Of a DNA stretch of 8,696 nt, positions 1 to 5,765 are shown piece by piece. Each line of letters starts with the position of its first letter. Position 1 is the first letter of the stretch. The notes under the pieces are model-generated. The model worked only from the letters and a program-made list of their open reading frames with translations. It ran no database searches and was not told where the DNA came from. Source of the DNA: Caulobacteraceae bacterium (GTDB lineage Bacteria; Pseudomonadota; Alphaproteobacteria; Caulobacterales; Caulobacteraceae); assembly GCA_025351125.1 (NCBI GenBank), contig JANXWN010000042.1:1-8696 (forward strand). Direction: 5' to 3'. The translations under genes and the position numbers were made by a program.

Positions 1-80
1 GCGGCGGCGCGACCGATGCCGCGCGTGGCGCCGGTCACCAAGGCGATGCGTCCGTCCAGCGGGGGAGGGGCTTGGGGCAC
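1..80 (-). CDS. Short-chain dehydrogenase/reductase (SDR), 5' part only
   Basis: Only the first 26 codons lie in the window; the gene runs off the left edge. Read from the GTG at 78-80, the protein begins MPQAPPPLDGRIALVTG and continues ATRGIGRAA. This is the first beta strand and the glycine-rich TGxxxGIG dinucleotide-binding loop of a classical SDR, so an NAD(P)-dependent oxidoreductase is expected; the substrate cannot be told. The start lies 7 bp after the stop of the transporter gene on the same strand, so it is probably the last visible member of the radA-cvpA-purF operon. An SDR gene just after purF is a common alphaproteobacterial arrangement (established knowledge, recalled). No ATG is available nearby in this frame. 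A GAGG about 14 nt upstream is a poor Shine-Dalgarno, so coupling to the preceding gene is likely. Confidence 0.85.
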   Translation of the reverse strand, partial: MPQAPPPLDGRIALVTGATRGIGRAA

Positions 81-87
81 GGGGTAT

Positions 88-1053
88 TTAGCCCGCCTCG
101 AGAGGGCGCGAGGCATAACGCGCCGCAATCGCCGCGCAGGCCATCAATTGGATTTGATGAAAAATCATCAGCGGCAGAACCATCAGACCGACACTGGCGG
201 CGGGAAAGAATATTCCCGCCATCGGCACGCCGGAGGCGAGGCTTTTCTTGGAACCGCAAAACACGATGGTAATTTCGTCGGCTTTGGTAAAGCCGAGCAG
301 GCGCGCGGCGCCGACGGTGGCGACCAGCGCGGCGGCCAATAGCGCCACGCATATCAGTCCCAAGACGACGATCTGATTGAGCGACACCTGCCGCCAAAGG
401 CCTTGCGCCACAGCCGCGCTGAAAGCGCCGTAAACCACCAGCAGGATCGAGCCGCGATCGACCCACCCGACGACTTTCGCATGTCGCGTGATCCAGTCGC
501 CGATCCATTGACGGGCGATTTGTCCGACGACGAAGGGCGCCAGCAATTGCAGCATGATCGACTGCAATTCTGCGTAGGAAAATTGCCCGCCCCGCGCCCC
601 CATCAGCGCGGCGACCAGTAGCGGTGTCAGAAAAATGCCGAGCAAATTCGACGCCGAAGCGGCACACACCGCGGCGGCCACATTGCCGCGCGCTACCGCC
701 GTGAACGCGATCGACGATTGCACCGTCGAAGGCAGACAGCACAAGAACAATAGTCCCGCGGTCAGCGATCCGGGCAGGACCGCCTCAGGGAGGGCGCGGG
801 CGATCAGGCCGAAAACCGGAAACAGAACGAAGGTCGCCGCCACGACCGTCAGGTGCAGCCGCCAATGCGTCAGGCCGGCGATCACCGCTTGGCGCGACAG
901 CTTGGCGCCGTGTAAAAAGAACAGCAGGGCTATGGCGAATTTGGTGAAAATCCCAAAACCGGTGGCCACCGGCCCGCGTACGGGCGCCACGGTCGCGAGA
1001 AGCATCATCCCCAAGATCAACAGAACATAGGGATCAGGCGTAAATCGCCTCAC
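88..1053 (-). CDS. Bile acid:sodium symporter-like (YfeH/SBF-like) membrane protein
   Basis: This 321-residue, very hydrophobic protein has about ten predicted membrane segments. It belongs by recognition to the SBF-like branch of the bile acid:sodium symporter superfamily (E. coli YfeH type). Landmarks are LLFFLHGAKLS in an early helix, the unwound CCLPSTVQSSIAFT segment near residues 105-118, and GSKKSLASGVPMA near residue 268, the two crossover regions that bind ion and substrate in this fold. The natural substrate is unknown for most members. The start is taken as the GTG at 1051-1053, which overlaps the purF stop as GTGA. A longer reading from 1206 would overlap purF by over 150 bp and add a non-membrane leader. 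A GGTGGA lies just upstream. The gene sits between purF and the SDR gene, so it is probably translated from the purF mRNA. Confidence 0.88.
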   Translation of the reverse strand: MRRFTPDPYVLLILGMMLLATVAPVRGPVATGFGIFTKFAIALLFFLHGAKLSRQAVIAGLTHWRLHLTVVAATFVLFPVFGLIARALPEAVLPGSLTAGLLFLCCLPSTVQSSIAFTAVARGNVAAAVCAASASNLLGIFLTPLLVAALMGARGGQFSYAELQSIMLQLLAPFVVGQIARQWIGDWITRHAKVVGWVDRGSILLVVYGAFSAAVAQGLWRQVSLNQIVVLGLICVALLAAALVATVGAARLLGFTKADEITIVFCGSKKSLASGVPMAGIFFPAASVGLMVLPLMIFHQIQLMACAAIAARYASRPLEAG

Positions 1054-2552
1054 GCATCCACCAGAAAGGACAATTGGCGCTCGACCACCTCCTTGCGCTC
1101 CTCGACCATTTCGCGGTCCAACAACCGCGTGGGGTATTCGCCGGTGAAATAGTGGTCGGTAAATTGCGGGTGGGCCGGATTGCGCGGTCCCGCGCCCATC
1201 GCCCAATACAGCCCGTCAACGGAAAGGAAGCCAAGGCTATCGACCTCCAGCAAGGCCGCCATTTCCTCCAGGGTGTGCGTCGCGGCCAAGAGTTGATCGC
1301 GGTCGGGCATATCGATGCCGTAGAAATCCGGCCATTTGATCGGCGGGGAGGCCGAGCGCAAATGAACTTCCTTGGCCCCCGCCTCCCGCACCATCCGCAC
1401 GACCCGCACCGAATTTGTGCCCCGCACGATGGAATCGTCGATCAACATCACCCGCTTGCCGGTGAGGACCGCGCGGTTGGGGCTCAGTTTCATCCGCACG
1501 CCCAATTCGCGTGCGCCTTGCGTGGGTTGAATGAAGGTGCGGCCGACGAAATGGTTACGGATGATACCCATCTCGAAGGGCAGGCCGCTGGCTTGGGCGT
1601 AACCGAGCGCCGCCGGCACGCCCGAATCGGGCACCGGGACGACCACATCCACCGCGATGCCGCTTTCTTCGGCCAAGCGGCGGCCTAAACGTTTGCGGAC
1701 CTCATAGACCGATCGGCCGTTGACCACGCTGTCGGGCATGGCGAAATAGACGTATTCGAACACGCACGGTCTGGCTCGCGCGACCGGGAAAGGTCGTAAA
1801 GACTCGACCCTGTCACGCGATATCACCACCATCTCGCCGTGCTCGACATCGCGTACGAACCGCGCCCCGACCATATCGAGGGCGCGCGTTTCGGAAGCCA
1901 ACACCGGCTTGCCGTTGAAATCACCCAGCACCAGAGGGCGAATGCCCAGCGGGTCGCGTACGCCAATCAGTTTTTTGTTGGTCAAGGCGACGAGCGCGTA
2001 GCCGCCTTCGACTTGGCTGAGGGCGTCGATAAACCTATCGACCACGCGAGCTTTTCGCGAGCGGGCGATGAGGTGCAAAATCACTTCCGAATCCGATGTC
2101 GACTGAAAAATCGCGCCGTCCGCGACCAATCTTTCGCGCAGACAGAGGAAATTGGTCAGATTGCCGTTATGGGCGATGGCGACGCCGCCCGCCGCGAGAT
2201 CGGCGAACATCGGTTGACCATTGCGCAGAAAACTACCGCCGGCCGTCGAATAGCGGGTGTGTCCGATCGCCGCGCGGCCCGGCAGGCGCGACACGAGATC
2301 GGCGCCCGAAAAGGCGTCGGCGACATGGCCCAAATGGCGTTCGGTGTGGAAACCCTGACCGTCGAAAGCGGCGATGCCGCAGGCTTCCTGACCACGGTGT
2401 TGCAGAGCATGCAGGCCAAGGGCGACGGAGGCGACGGCGTCCGGGGTATCGAAGATACCGAACACCCCGCATTCCAAACGAAGGCCGTCTCGCGCTTGCG
2501 GGGGATCAAAGAAGGAGGCGACGCCCGTCGCATCGGGAGTGAACAAGGTCAC
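1050..2552 (-). CDS. purF: Amidophosphoribosyltransferase (glutamine PRPP amidotransferase)
   Basis: A cytosolic enzyme for the first committed step of purine synthesis: PRPP plus glutamine gives 5-phosphoribosylamine, glutamate and PPi. The protein has 500 residues, near the family norm. The N-terminal Ntn glutaminase domain follows a 27-residue propeptide; cleavage before C28 (CGVFGIFD) would expose the catalytic cysteine. Glutamine-site motifs are GHTRYSTAG (97-105) and NGNLTN (129-134). The C-terminal phosphoribosyltransferase domain carries the PRPP loop VMLIDDSIVRGT (368-379). C263 (CVFEY) matches one Bacillus-type [4Fe-4S] ligand, but the other three expected positions hold D409 (WPDFYG), T465 and Y468 (FTDHYF), so a cluster is unlikely. 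The GTG start overlaps the cvpA stop as GTGA, with GGAG 8 nt upstream (2561-2564). C-terminal overlap with the transporter gene is also GTGA. Confidence 0.97.
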   Translation of the reverse strand: MTLFTPDATGVASFFDPPQARDGLRLECGVFGIFDTPDAVASVALGLHALQHRGQEACGIAAFDGQGFHTERHLGHVADAFSGADLVSRLPGRAAIGHTRYSTAGGSFLRNGQPMFADLAAGGVAIAHNGNLTNFLCLRERLVADGAIFQSTSDSEVILHLIARSRKARVVDRFIDALSQVEGGYALVALTNKKLIGVRDPLGIRPLVLGDFNGKPVLASETRALDMVGARFVRDVEHGEMVVISRDRVESLRPFPVARARPCVFEYVYFAMPDSVVNGRSVYEVRKRLGRRLAEESGIAVDVVVPVPDSGVPAALGYAQASGLPFEMGIIRNHFVGRTFIQPTQGARELGVRMKLSPNRAVLTGKRVMLIDDSIVRGTNSVRVVRMVREAGAKEVHLRSASPPIKWPDFYGIDMPDRDQLLAATHTLEEMAALLEVDSLGFLSVDGLYWAMGAGPRNPAHPQFTDHYFTGEYPTRLLDREMVEERKEVVERQLSFLVDA

Positions 2553-3133
2553 CGCGTGGTCTCCGTCGCGTGGTCGGGGGAATGGGATCGAGAAGCTTCG
2601 GTTGTCGAGGAGTCGGACGCGGCTTTAAGCGCCATCGGCCAAGCGTTTTGCGCCAGTTTGGAACTCGCAGGCGCGAAGGCCTTTAGTTCTCGTCCGGCGG
2701 CCTGGGCGAGTGGATAAGTTTTCGCGCCCGTCATCCAACCGGGCATCCGGTCCGACGCCGTCGCGGCGGTAACGAGCAAGGTCAGCCCCCCGATAACCAC
2801 TATTCCCCGCATTAAGCCAATCCCCAACCCGAGGATGCGATCAAGTCCGGATAAACCGGTTTGACGCACACCACGCGCCAAACGCCCGCCGATCAGCCGC
2901 AAAAGCAGATAGATGACGATAAATACCACCAATACCGCCACCGAATCCGCCATCCAGCCGGTATGAATCGCCAAGCGGGCGATCGGCCCGGTCAACCTCA
3001 AGCTGAACACCGCGAAGGCGGCGGCGACCACGAAGGCCACGACCGTGGTCACTTCCCGCGTCGCCCCCCTCACAAACCCTATCAGGCCCGAAACCAGCAA
3101 AACCCCCAGAACGATGTCGTCGAACAGGCTCAC
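2549..3133 (-). CDS. cvpA: CvpA family membrane protein
   Basis: A 194-residue inner-membrane protein of the CvpA family, named for its need in colicin V production in E. coli and widely linked to purF. The sequence opens with the family pattern: a short start (SLFDDIVLGVLLVSGLIGF) followed by VRGATREV, then hydrophobic segments near residues 5-21, 28-47, 62-80 and 100-124. GLDRILGLGIGLMRG near residues 96-110 is the other conserved stretch. A polar, Ser/Thr-rich tail of about 60 residues follows. The biochemical role remains unclear. I chose the GTG at 3131-3133, 7 bp after the radA stop. The upstream ATG at 3196 would overlap radA by 56 bp and put an unrelated leader before the first helix. 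The stop overlaps the purF start by 4 bp, so expression of the two is probably coupled. Confidence 0.9.
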   Translation of the reverse strand: MSLFDDIVLGVLLVSGLIGFVRGATREVTTVVAFVVAAAFAVFSLRLTGPIARLAIHTGWMADSVAVLVVFIVIYLLLRLIGGRLARGVRQTGLSGLDRILGLGIGLMRGIVVIGGLTLLVTAATASDRMPGWMTGAKTYPLAQAAGRELKAFAPASSKLAQNAWPMALKAASDSSTTEASRSHSPDHATETTR

Positions 3134-3140
3134 CGTGCGA

Positions 3141-4502
3141 TCAATCCCAGGCCTGATCGCCGATTCGACGAACCGCGTCGGCCAGACGCGTGACATTTGT
3201 GACCGCGACGCCGCCGCCGTCGGTCGCGCCGGACGCCAAAGCGCGCGAAAAACCGAGCTTGGCGGCTTCCTTTAAGCGAATTTCCGTTCGGCTCACCGGG
3301 CGGATGTCTCCAGACAGGCTGATTTCGCCAAACACCACGCAGGCTTGCGGTAGGGCGCAGTCGAGCGCCGACGACGCCAAAGCGGCGGCGGCGGCCAGAT
3401 CCGCCGCCGGCTCGCTGATCCGCAAACCGCCGGCGACGTTTAGATAGACATCCCGAGAGGCGAAACCAAGTCCGCATCGCGCTTCCAGCACCGCCATCAC
3501 CATGGCCAACCGTCCGGCGTCCCATCCGACCACGGTCCGACGGGGCGTGCCGTACACCGACGGCGCCACCAAAGCTTGGAATTCCACCAAGACGGGGCGC
3601 GAGCCCTCGATGCCGGCAAATACCGCCGCGCCCGCCGCCCGCTCGCCACCTTGGTTGAGAAAAAGCGACGAGGGATTCTTGACCTCCGCCAGACCGCTGT
3701 CGCCCATTTCAAACACGCCGATCTCATCGGTGGCGCCGAACCGATTCTTGGCGCCGCGCAAGATACGGAACGGATAACCACGCTCTCCCTCGAAGGCGAG
3801 CACGGCGTCGACCATGTGCTCCACCACGCGCGGGCCGGCGATCTGACCGTCTTTGGTGACGTGGCCGACAAGGATGATCGCGATTCCTCGTTTTTTCGCC
3901 AAACGCACCAGCTCACCGGCGCAAGCGCGCACTTGCGTGACCGAGCCTGGACCCGCCTCGTGCGCATCGCTCCACAGAGTCTGCACCGAATCGATCACCA
4001 CCAGATCGAAACGCTCGCGTTTGAGGCCGTCGACGATGTCGCGAAGCGAGGTTTCCGCCGCCAATTGCACCGGCGTGGCGCCCAAACCCATCCGATGGGC
4101 GCGGGCGCGGATTTGTTCGGTGGCTTCTTCGCCGGAAATGTAAGCGCAGCGCGCGCCCCGCTTGGTCGCCTCGCCGCAGACTTGTAATAACAAGGTGGAT
4201 TTGCCGACCCCCGGATCGCCGGCCAACAAGATCGCCGATCCCGGAACTACGCCGCCGCCACACACACGGTCGAACTCGTCGACGCCCGTCGCGATACGCA
4301 GGGACGGCGGCGATAAGCTTTCCAGCCCCTCGAACGCCAAGCCCCGACTTCGCGCCCCTCGCGTCGGCGCCAAGCCGCCGGGGCGGACTTGGCCTTCCTC
4401 CACCAGGGTATTCCAGGCGCCGCATGCCGCGCATTGACCCGCCCACTTGGGGTGAGTCGCGCCGCAGGACTGGCAGGCGTAGATCGCACCGTCGCGGGCC
4501 AT
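3141..4502 (-). CDS. radA: DNA repair protein RadA (Sms)
   Basis: RadA is a RecA-like hexameric ATPase that drives branch migration and processes recombination intermediates in the cytoplasm. All parts are visible in 453 residues, the usual length. A C4 zinc finger has C10, C13, C24 and C27. The RecA-type core has Walker A GDPGVGKST (95-103, K101) and Walker B LVVIDSVQ (167-174, D171). The RadA-specific KNRFG motif is at 252-256. A C-terminal Lon-protease-like domain from about 350 contains DVYLNVAGGLRISEP; RadA proteins use it as a DNA-binding scaffold, not a protease. The start is ATG at 4500-4502, with a GGAA a few bases upstream. It is the first gene of the leftward operon radA-cvpA-purF-transporter-SDR. 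No clear promoter was identified; it should lie in the 4503-5064 intergenic stretch. Confidence 0.97.
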   Translation of the reverse strand: MARDGAIYACQSCGATHPKWAGQCAACGAWNTLVEEGQVRPGGLAPTRGARSRGLAFEGLESLSPPSLRIATGVDEFDRVCGGGVVPGSAILLAGDPGVGKSTLLLQVCGEATKRGARCAYISGEEATEQIRARAHRMGLGATPVQLAAETSLRDIVDGLKRERFDLVVIDSVQTLWSDAHEAGPGSVTQVRACAGELVRLAKKRGIAIILVGHVTKDGQIAGPRVVEHMVDAVLAFEGERGYPFRILRGAKNRFGATDEIGVFEMGDSGLAEVKNPSSLFLNQGGERAAGAAVFAGIEGSRPVLVEFQALVAPSVYGTPRRTVVGWDAGRLAMVMAVLEARCGLGFASRDVYLNVAGGLRISEPAADLAAAAALASSALDCALPQACVVFGEISLSGDIRPVSRTEIRLKEAAKLGFSRALASGATDGGGVAVTNVTRLADAVRRIGDQAWD

Positions 4503-4649
4503 GTCGTTCCGATTCGCCGCTGGGACCGTCAGTCTACCGCGCCCGTACTGTTTTGGGGCAATATTTCAACGGAAGAAGGCCCCGCGTCGGGAATTTCAAA
4601 TGCAGGACTGCGGCAAAAATCGAGTCCCGTAGCCCCACAAACCGCGTCA

Positions 4650-4672
4650 TCACCGGGCGCAAGTCCCGGTGA
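4650..4672. repeat. Perfect hairpin, 8-bp stem, 7-nt loop
   Basis: TCACCGGG (4650-4657) and CCCGGTGA (4665-4672) are exact reverse complements around the loop CGCAAGT. No T tract follows on either strand, so it is not a typical intrinsic terminator. It lies about 150 bp upstream of radA and could fold in the radA leader RNA or in an independent transcript. Confidence 0.65.
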
Positions 4673-4691
4673 CCCACTTCGCACGATACCG

Positions 4692-4734
4692 CATTGGCCG
4701 CGCGGGCGCGGCCACACCGGCGGCTCGCCCAATG
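4692..4734. repeat. Overlapping GC-rich inverted repeats with two alternative pairings
   Basis: TGGCCGCG (4695-4702) pairs with CGCGGCCA (4707-4714) around CGGG. An outer pair, CATTGG (4692-4697) with CCAATG (4729-4734), shares the TGG of the first stem, so the two foldings compete. No T tract adjoins. At this GC content some palindromes are expected by chance, so the significance is uncertain. Confidence 0.5.
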
Positions 4735-4885
4735 GCCGGCACTGCCGGTCGGCCATGACGGCGGAGAGGGGGGGGGACCGTGAAACCGGACACGCGGAAA
4801 GAGAGTCGGCATCAATGCGCGTTATTATACCGCCATCGAGGGCGAACGTCCGCCTCCCGCCTCAAATTCGCTTAAAACCGGGGTT

Positions 4886-4910
4886 GGTGACCATGATCCA
4901 AAGGGTCACC
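4886..4910. repeat. 7-bp inverted repeat, possible operator
   Basis: GGTGACC (4886-4892) and GGTCACC (4904-4910) are exact reverse complements 11 nt apart. The site lies about 155 bp upstream of the Yip1-family start codon and about 385 bp upstream of radA. The dyad could be a regulator site or simply a hairpin; no matching regulator is visible nearby. Confidence 0.4.
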
Positions 4911-5051
4911 GCCTTCCCATTATCCGGGACGGGACCAGGCCAATCAAGCGTCGGGTCGAGTCGTTTCAAACGCGGCTTCCAAGTCAACCGGCCGCCGCCT
5001 CGCCAAAAGGGATGACTTGCGCTAGCTTTGATTCGGTTTCGTGGTGAAACT

Positions 5052-5057
5052 GGAGGG
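5052..5057 (+). promoter_or_regulatory. Shine-Dalgarno deciding the Yip1-gene start
   Basis: GGAGGG lies 7 nt before the ATG at 5065 and downstream of the alternative GTG at 5041, so it supports the shorter, 209-residue protein. Confidence 0.8.
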
Positions 5058-5064
5058 AAAATCC

Positions 5065-5694
5065 ATGTCAATATTAGAAAGTGGGCCGGCACGCGCGGGG
5101 CTGATGTCGCGCGTTCAGGGCATTTTGATGAAACCTGCGGCCGAGTGGGATGTAATCGACGGTGAAGCGGCAACGGTTCCGGGCCTGTTTACCGGCTACG
5201 CCTGCATTTTAGCGGCGATACCACCGATAGCCTTGGTCCTACAGCATCTGCTGTTCATCCATTGGACCATCATTCCCATCATCGTTATCGCCGCGGTCAG
5301 TTATGTCGCCTCTCTCGTCGGCGTTTATTTGATGGGGATGATCATCGACGCCTTGGCGCCCAGCTTCGACGGCCAGAAAAACCAAGTCCAAGCCATGAAG
5401 CTGGCGGTGTATCCGTATACAGCGGCGTGGGTCGCCGGGGCTCTCAACATCGTTCCGATCCTAGGCGTCTTGGCGATCATCGCCGCCTTTTACGGGCTGT
5501 ATATCCTTTATCTAGGATTGCCGAAGCTGATGAAGTGCCCGACCGAAAAGACGATGGGCTATTTCGTCGTCTCGATCGTTGTCGCCATCGTGGTTAATGC
5601 GGTGATCGGGATGGTCATCGCCTCAATTACAGCGATGATGATGGTCGGCGCGATTGCCGGCGGCGCGGCGGCTTTCGGTGGTTTCCCGCACTGA
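5065..5694 (+). CDS. Yip1-family multi-pass membrane protein
   Basis: A 209-residue membrane protein, the only plus-strand gene in the window. I recognise it as a bacterial Yip1-domain protein. It has a short cytosolic start with RVQGILMKPAAEWDVI (16-31, the typical P-x-x-W segment), then hydrophobic spans near 41-62, 68-95, 117-150 and 165-200. The loop GLYILYLGLPKLMKCPTEKT (143-162) before the last helices is characteristic. Yip1 proteins act in vesicle traffic in eukaryotes; the bacterial role is unknown. The ATG at 5065-5067 is chosen over the in-frame GTG at 5041 because GGAGGG (5052-5057) sits 7 nt upstream, an ideal Shine-Dalgarno. It is convergent with dnaB, with 15 bp between the stops. 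It occupies the place often held by alr in related genomes, which suggests local rearrangement. Confidence 0.82.
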   Translation: MSILESGPARAGLMSRVQGILMKPAAEWDVIDGEAATVPGLFTGYACILAAIPPIALVLQHLLFIHWTIIPIIVIAAVSYVASLVGVYLMGMIIDALAPSFDGQKNQVQAMKLAVYPYTAAWVAGALNIVPILGVLAIIAAFYGLYILYLGLPKLMKCPTEKTMGYFVVSIVVAIVVNAVIGMVIASITAMMMVGAIAGGAAAFGGFPH

Positions 5695-5703
5695 CACTGC
5701 CGC

Positions 5704-5765
5704 AAGACCTCACCGAGGCTCGTAGCGCCCTTCGCGGGCGAGGTTGCTGAACTTGGTGAGGTCTT
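5704..5765. repeat. 11-bp inverted repeat over the dnaB stop codon, with nested hairpin
   Basis: AAGACCTCACC (5704-5714) and GGTGAGGTCTT (5755-5765) are exact reverse complements 40 nt apart. Between them CGCCC (5726-5730) and GGGCG (5736-5740) can form an inner hairpin. The left arm contains the dnaB stop codon (5710-5712) and starts 9 bp past the Yip1 gene stop. It could act as a 3' stabiliser or as a transcription end signal for the two convergent genes, although no strong T tract follows either arm. Confidence 0.6.

Larger units (their letters stand above)
4503..5064. other. Intergenic region between radA and the Yip1-family gene, with several inverted repeats
   Basis: 562 bp lie between two divergently read genes. 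No open frame on either strand shows recognisable protein features; the longest are GC-rich, Pro/Arg-rich readings that look spurious. It must hold the promoters of radA (leftward) and of the Yip1 gene (rightward), but I could not assign either with confidence. A TATAAT lies on the minus strand at 4829-4824 without a good -35. Visible structure includes perfect inverted repeats at 4650-4672, 4695-4714 and 4886-4910, a run of nine G at 4768-4776, and two copies of ATTTCAA 30 bp apart (4563-4569 and 4593-4599). In many alphaproteobacteria alr lies between dnaB and radA; nothing here resembles a remnant of it. An unannotated small RNA or a dispersed palindromic repeat is possible but unproven. 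Confidence 0.6.

Noticed and set aside
1054..1206. N-terminal extension of the transporter gene to the ATG at 1206
   Set aside because: The extra residues are Gly/Arg/Pro-rich, lie wholly within purF coding sequence, and precede the expected family start.
1839..2717. Long open frame of 292 codons on the plus strand opposite purF and the end of cvpA
   Set aside because: It lies antisense to two clearly recognised genes and has no recognisable domain; long antisense frames are expected in GC-rich coding DNA.
3576..4187. Open frame of 203 codons on the plus strand opposite radA
   Set aside because: Antisense to a well conserved gene, with low-complexity His/Arg/Ala-rich translation; a shadow frame.
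4650..4672. Resemblance of GCAAGTCCCGGTGA to part of a cobalamin riboswitch core
   Set aside because: The remaining conserved boxes are missing and neither flanking gene is a cobalamin gene; it is better described as a simple hairpin.
4534..4815. Minus-strand open frame of 93 codons upstream of radA
   Set aside because: Pro/Arg-rich start, no Shine-Dalgarno of note, overlaps the inverted repeats and another frame on the same strand; no family recognised. A degenerate repeat is more likely than a gene, though it cannot be excluded.
4824..4829. TATAAT on the minus strand as the radA promoter
   Set aside because: No convincing -35 element at 16-18 nt, and it would give a leader of over 300 nt; mentioned only within the intergenic entry.
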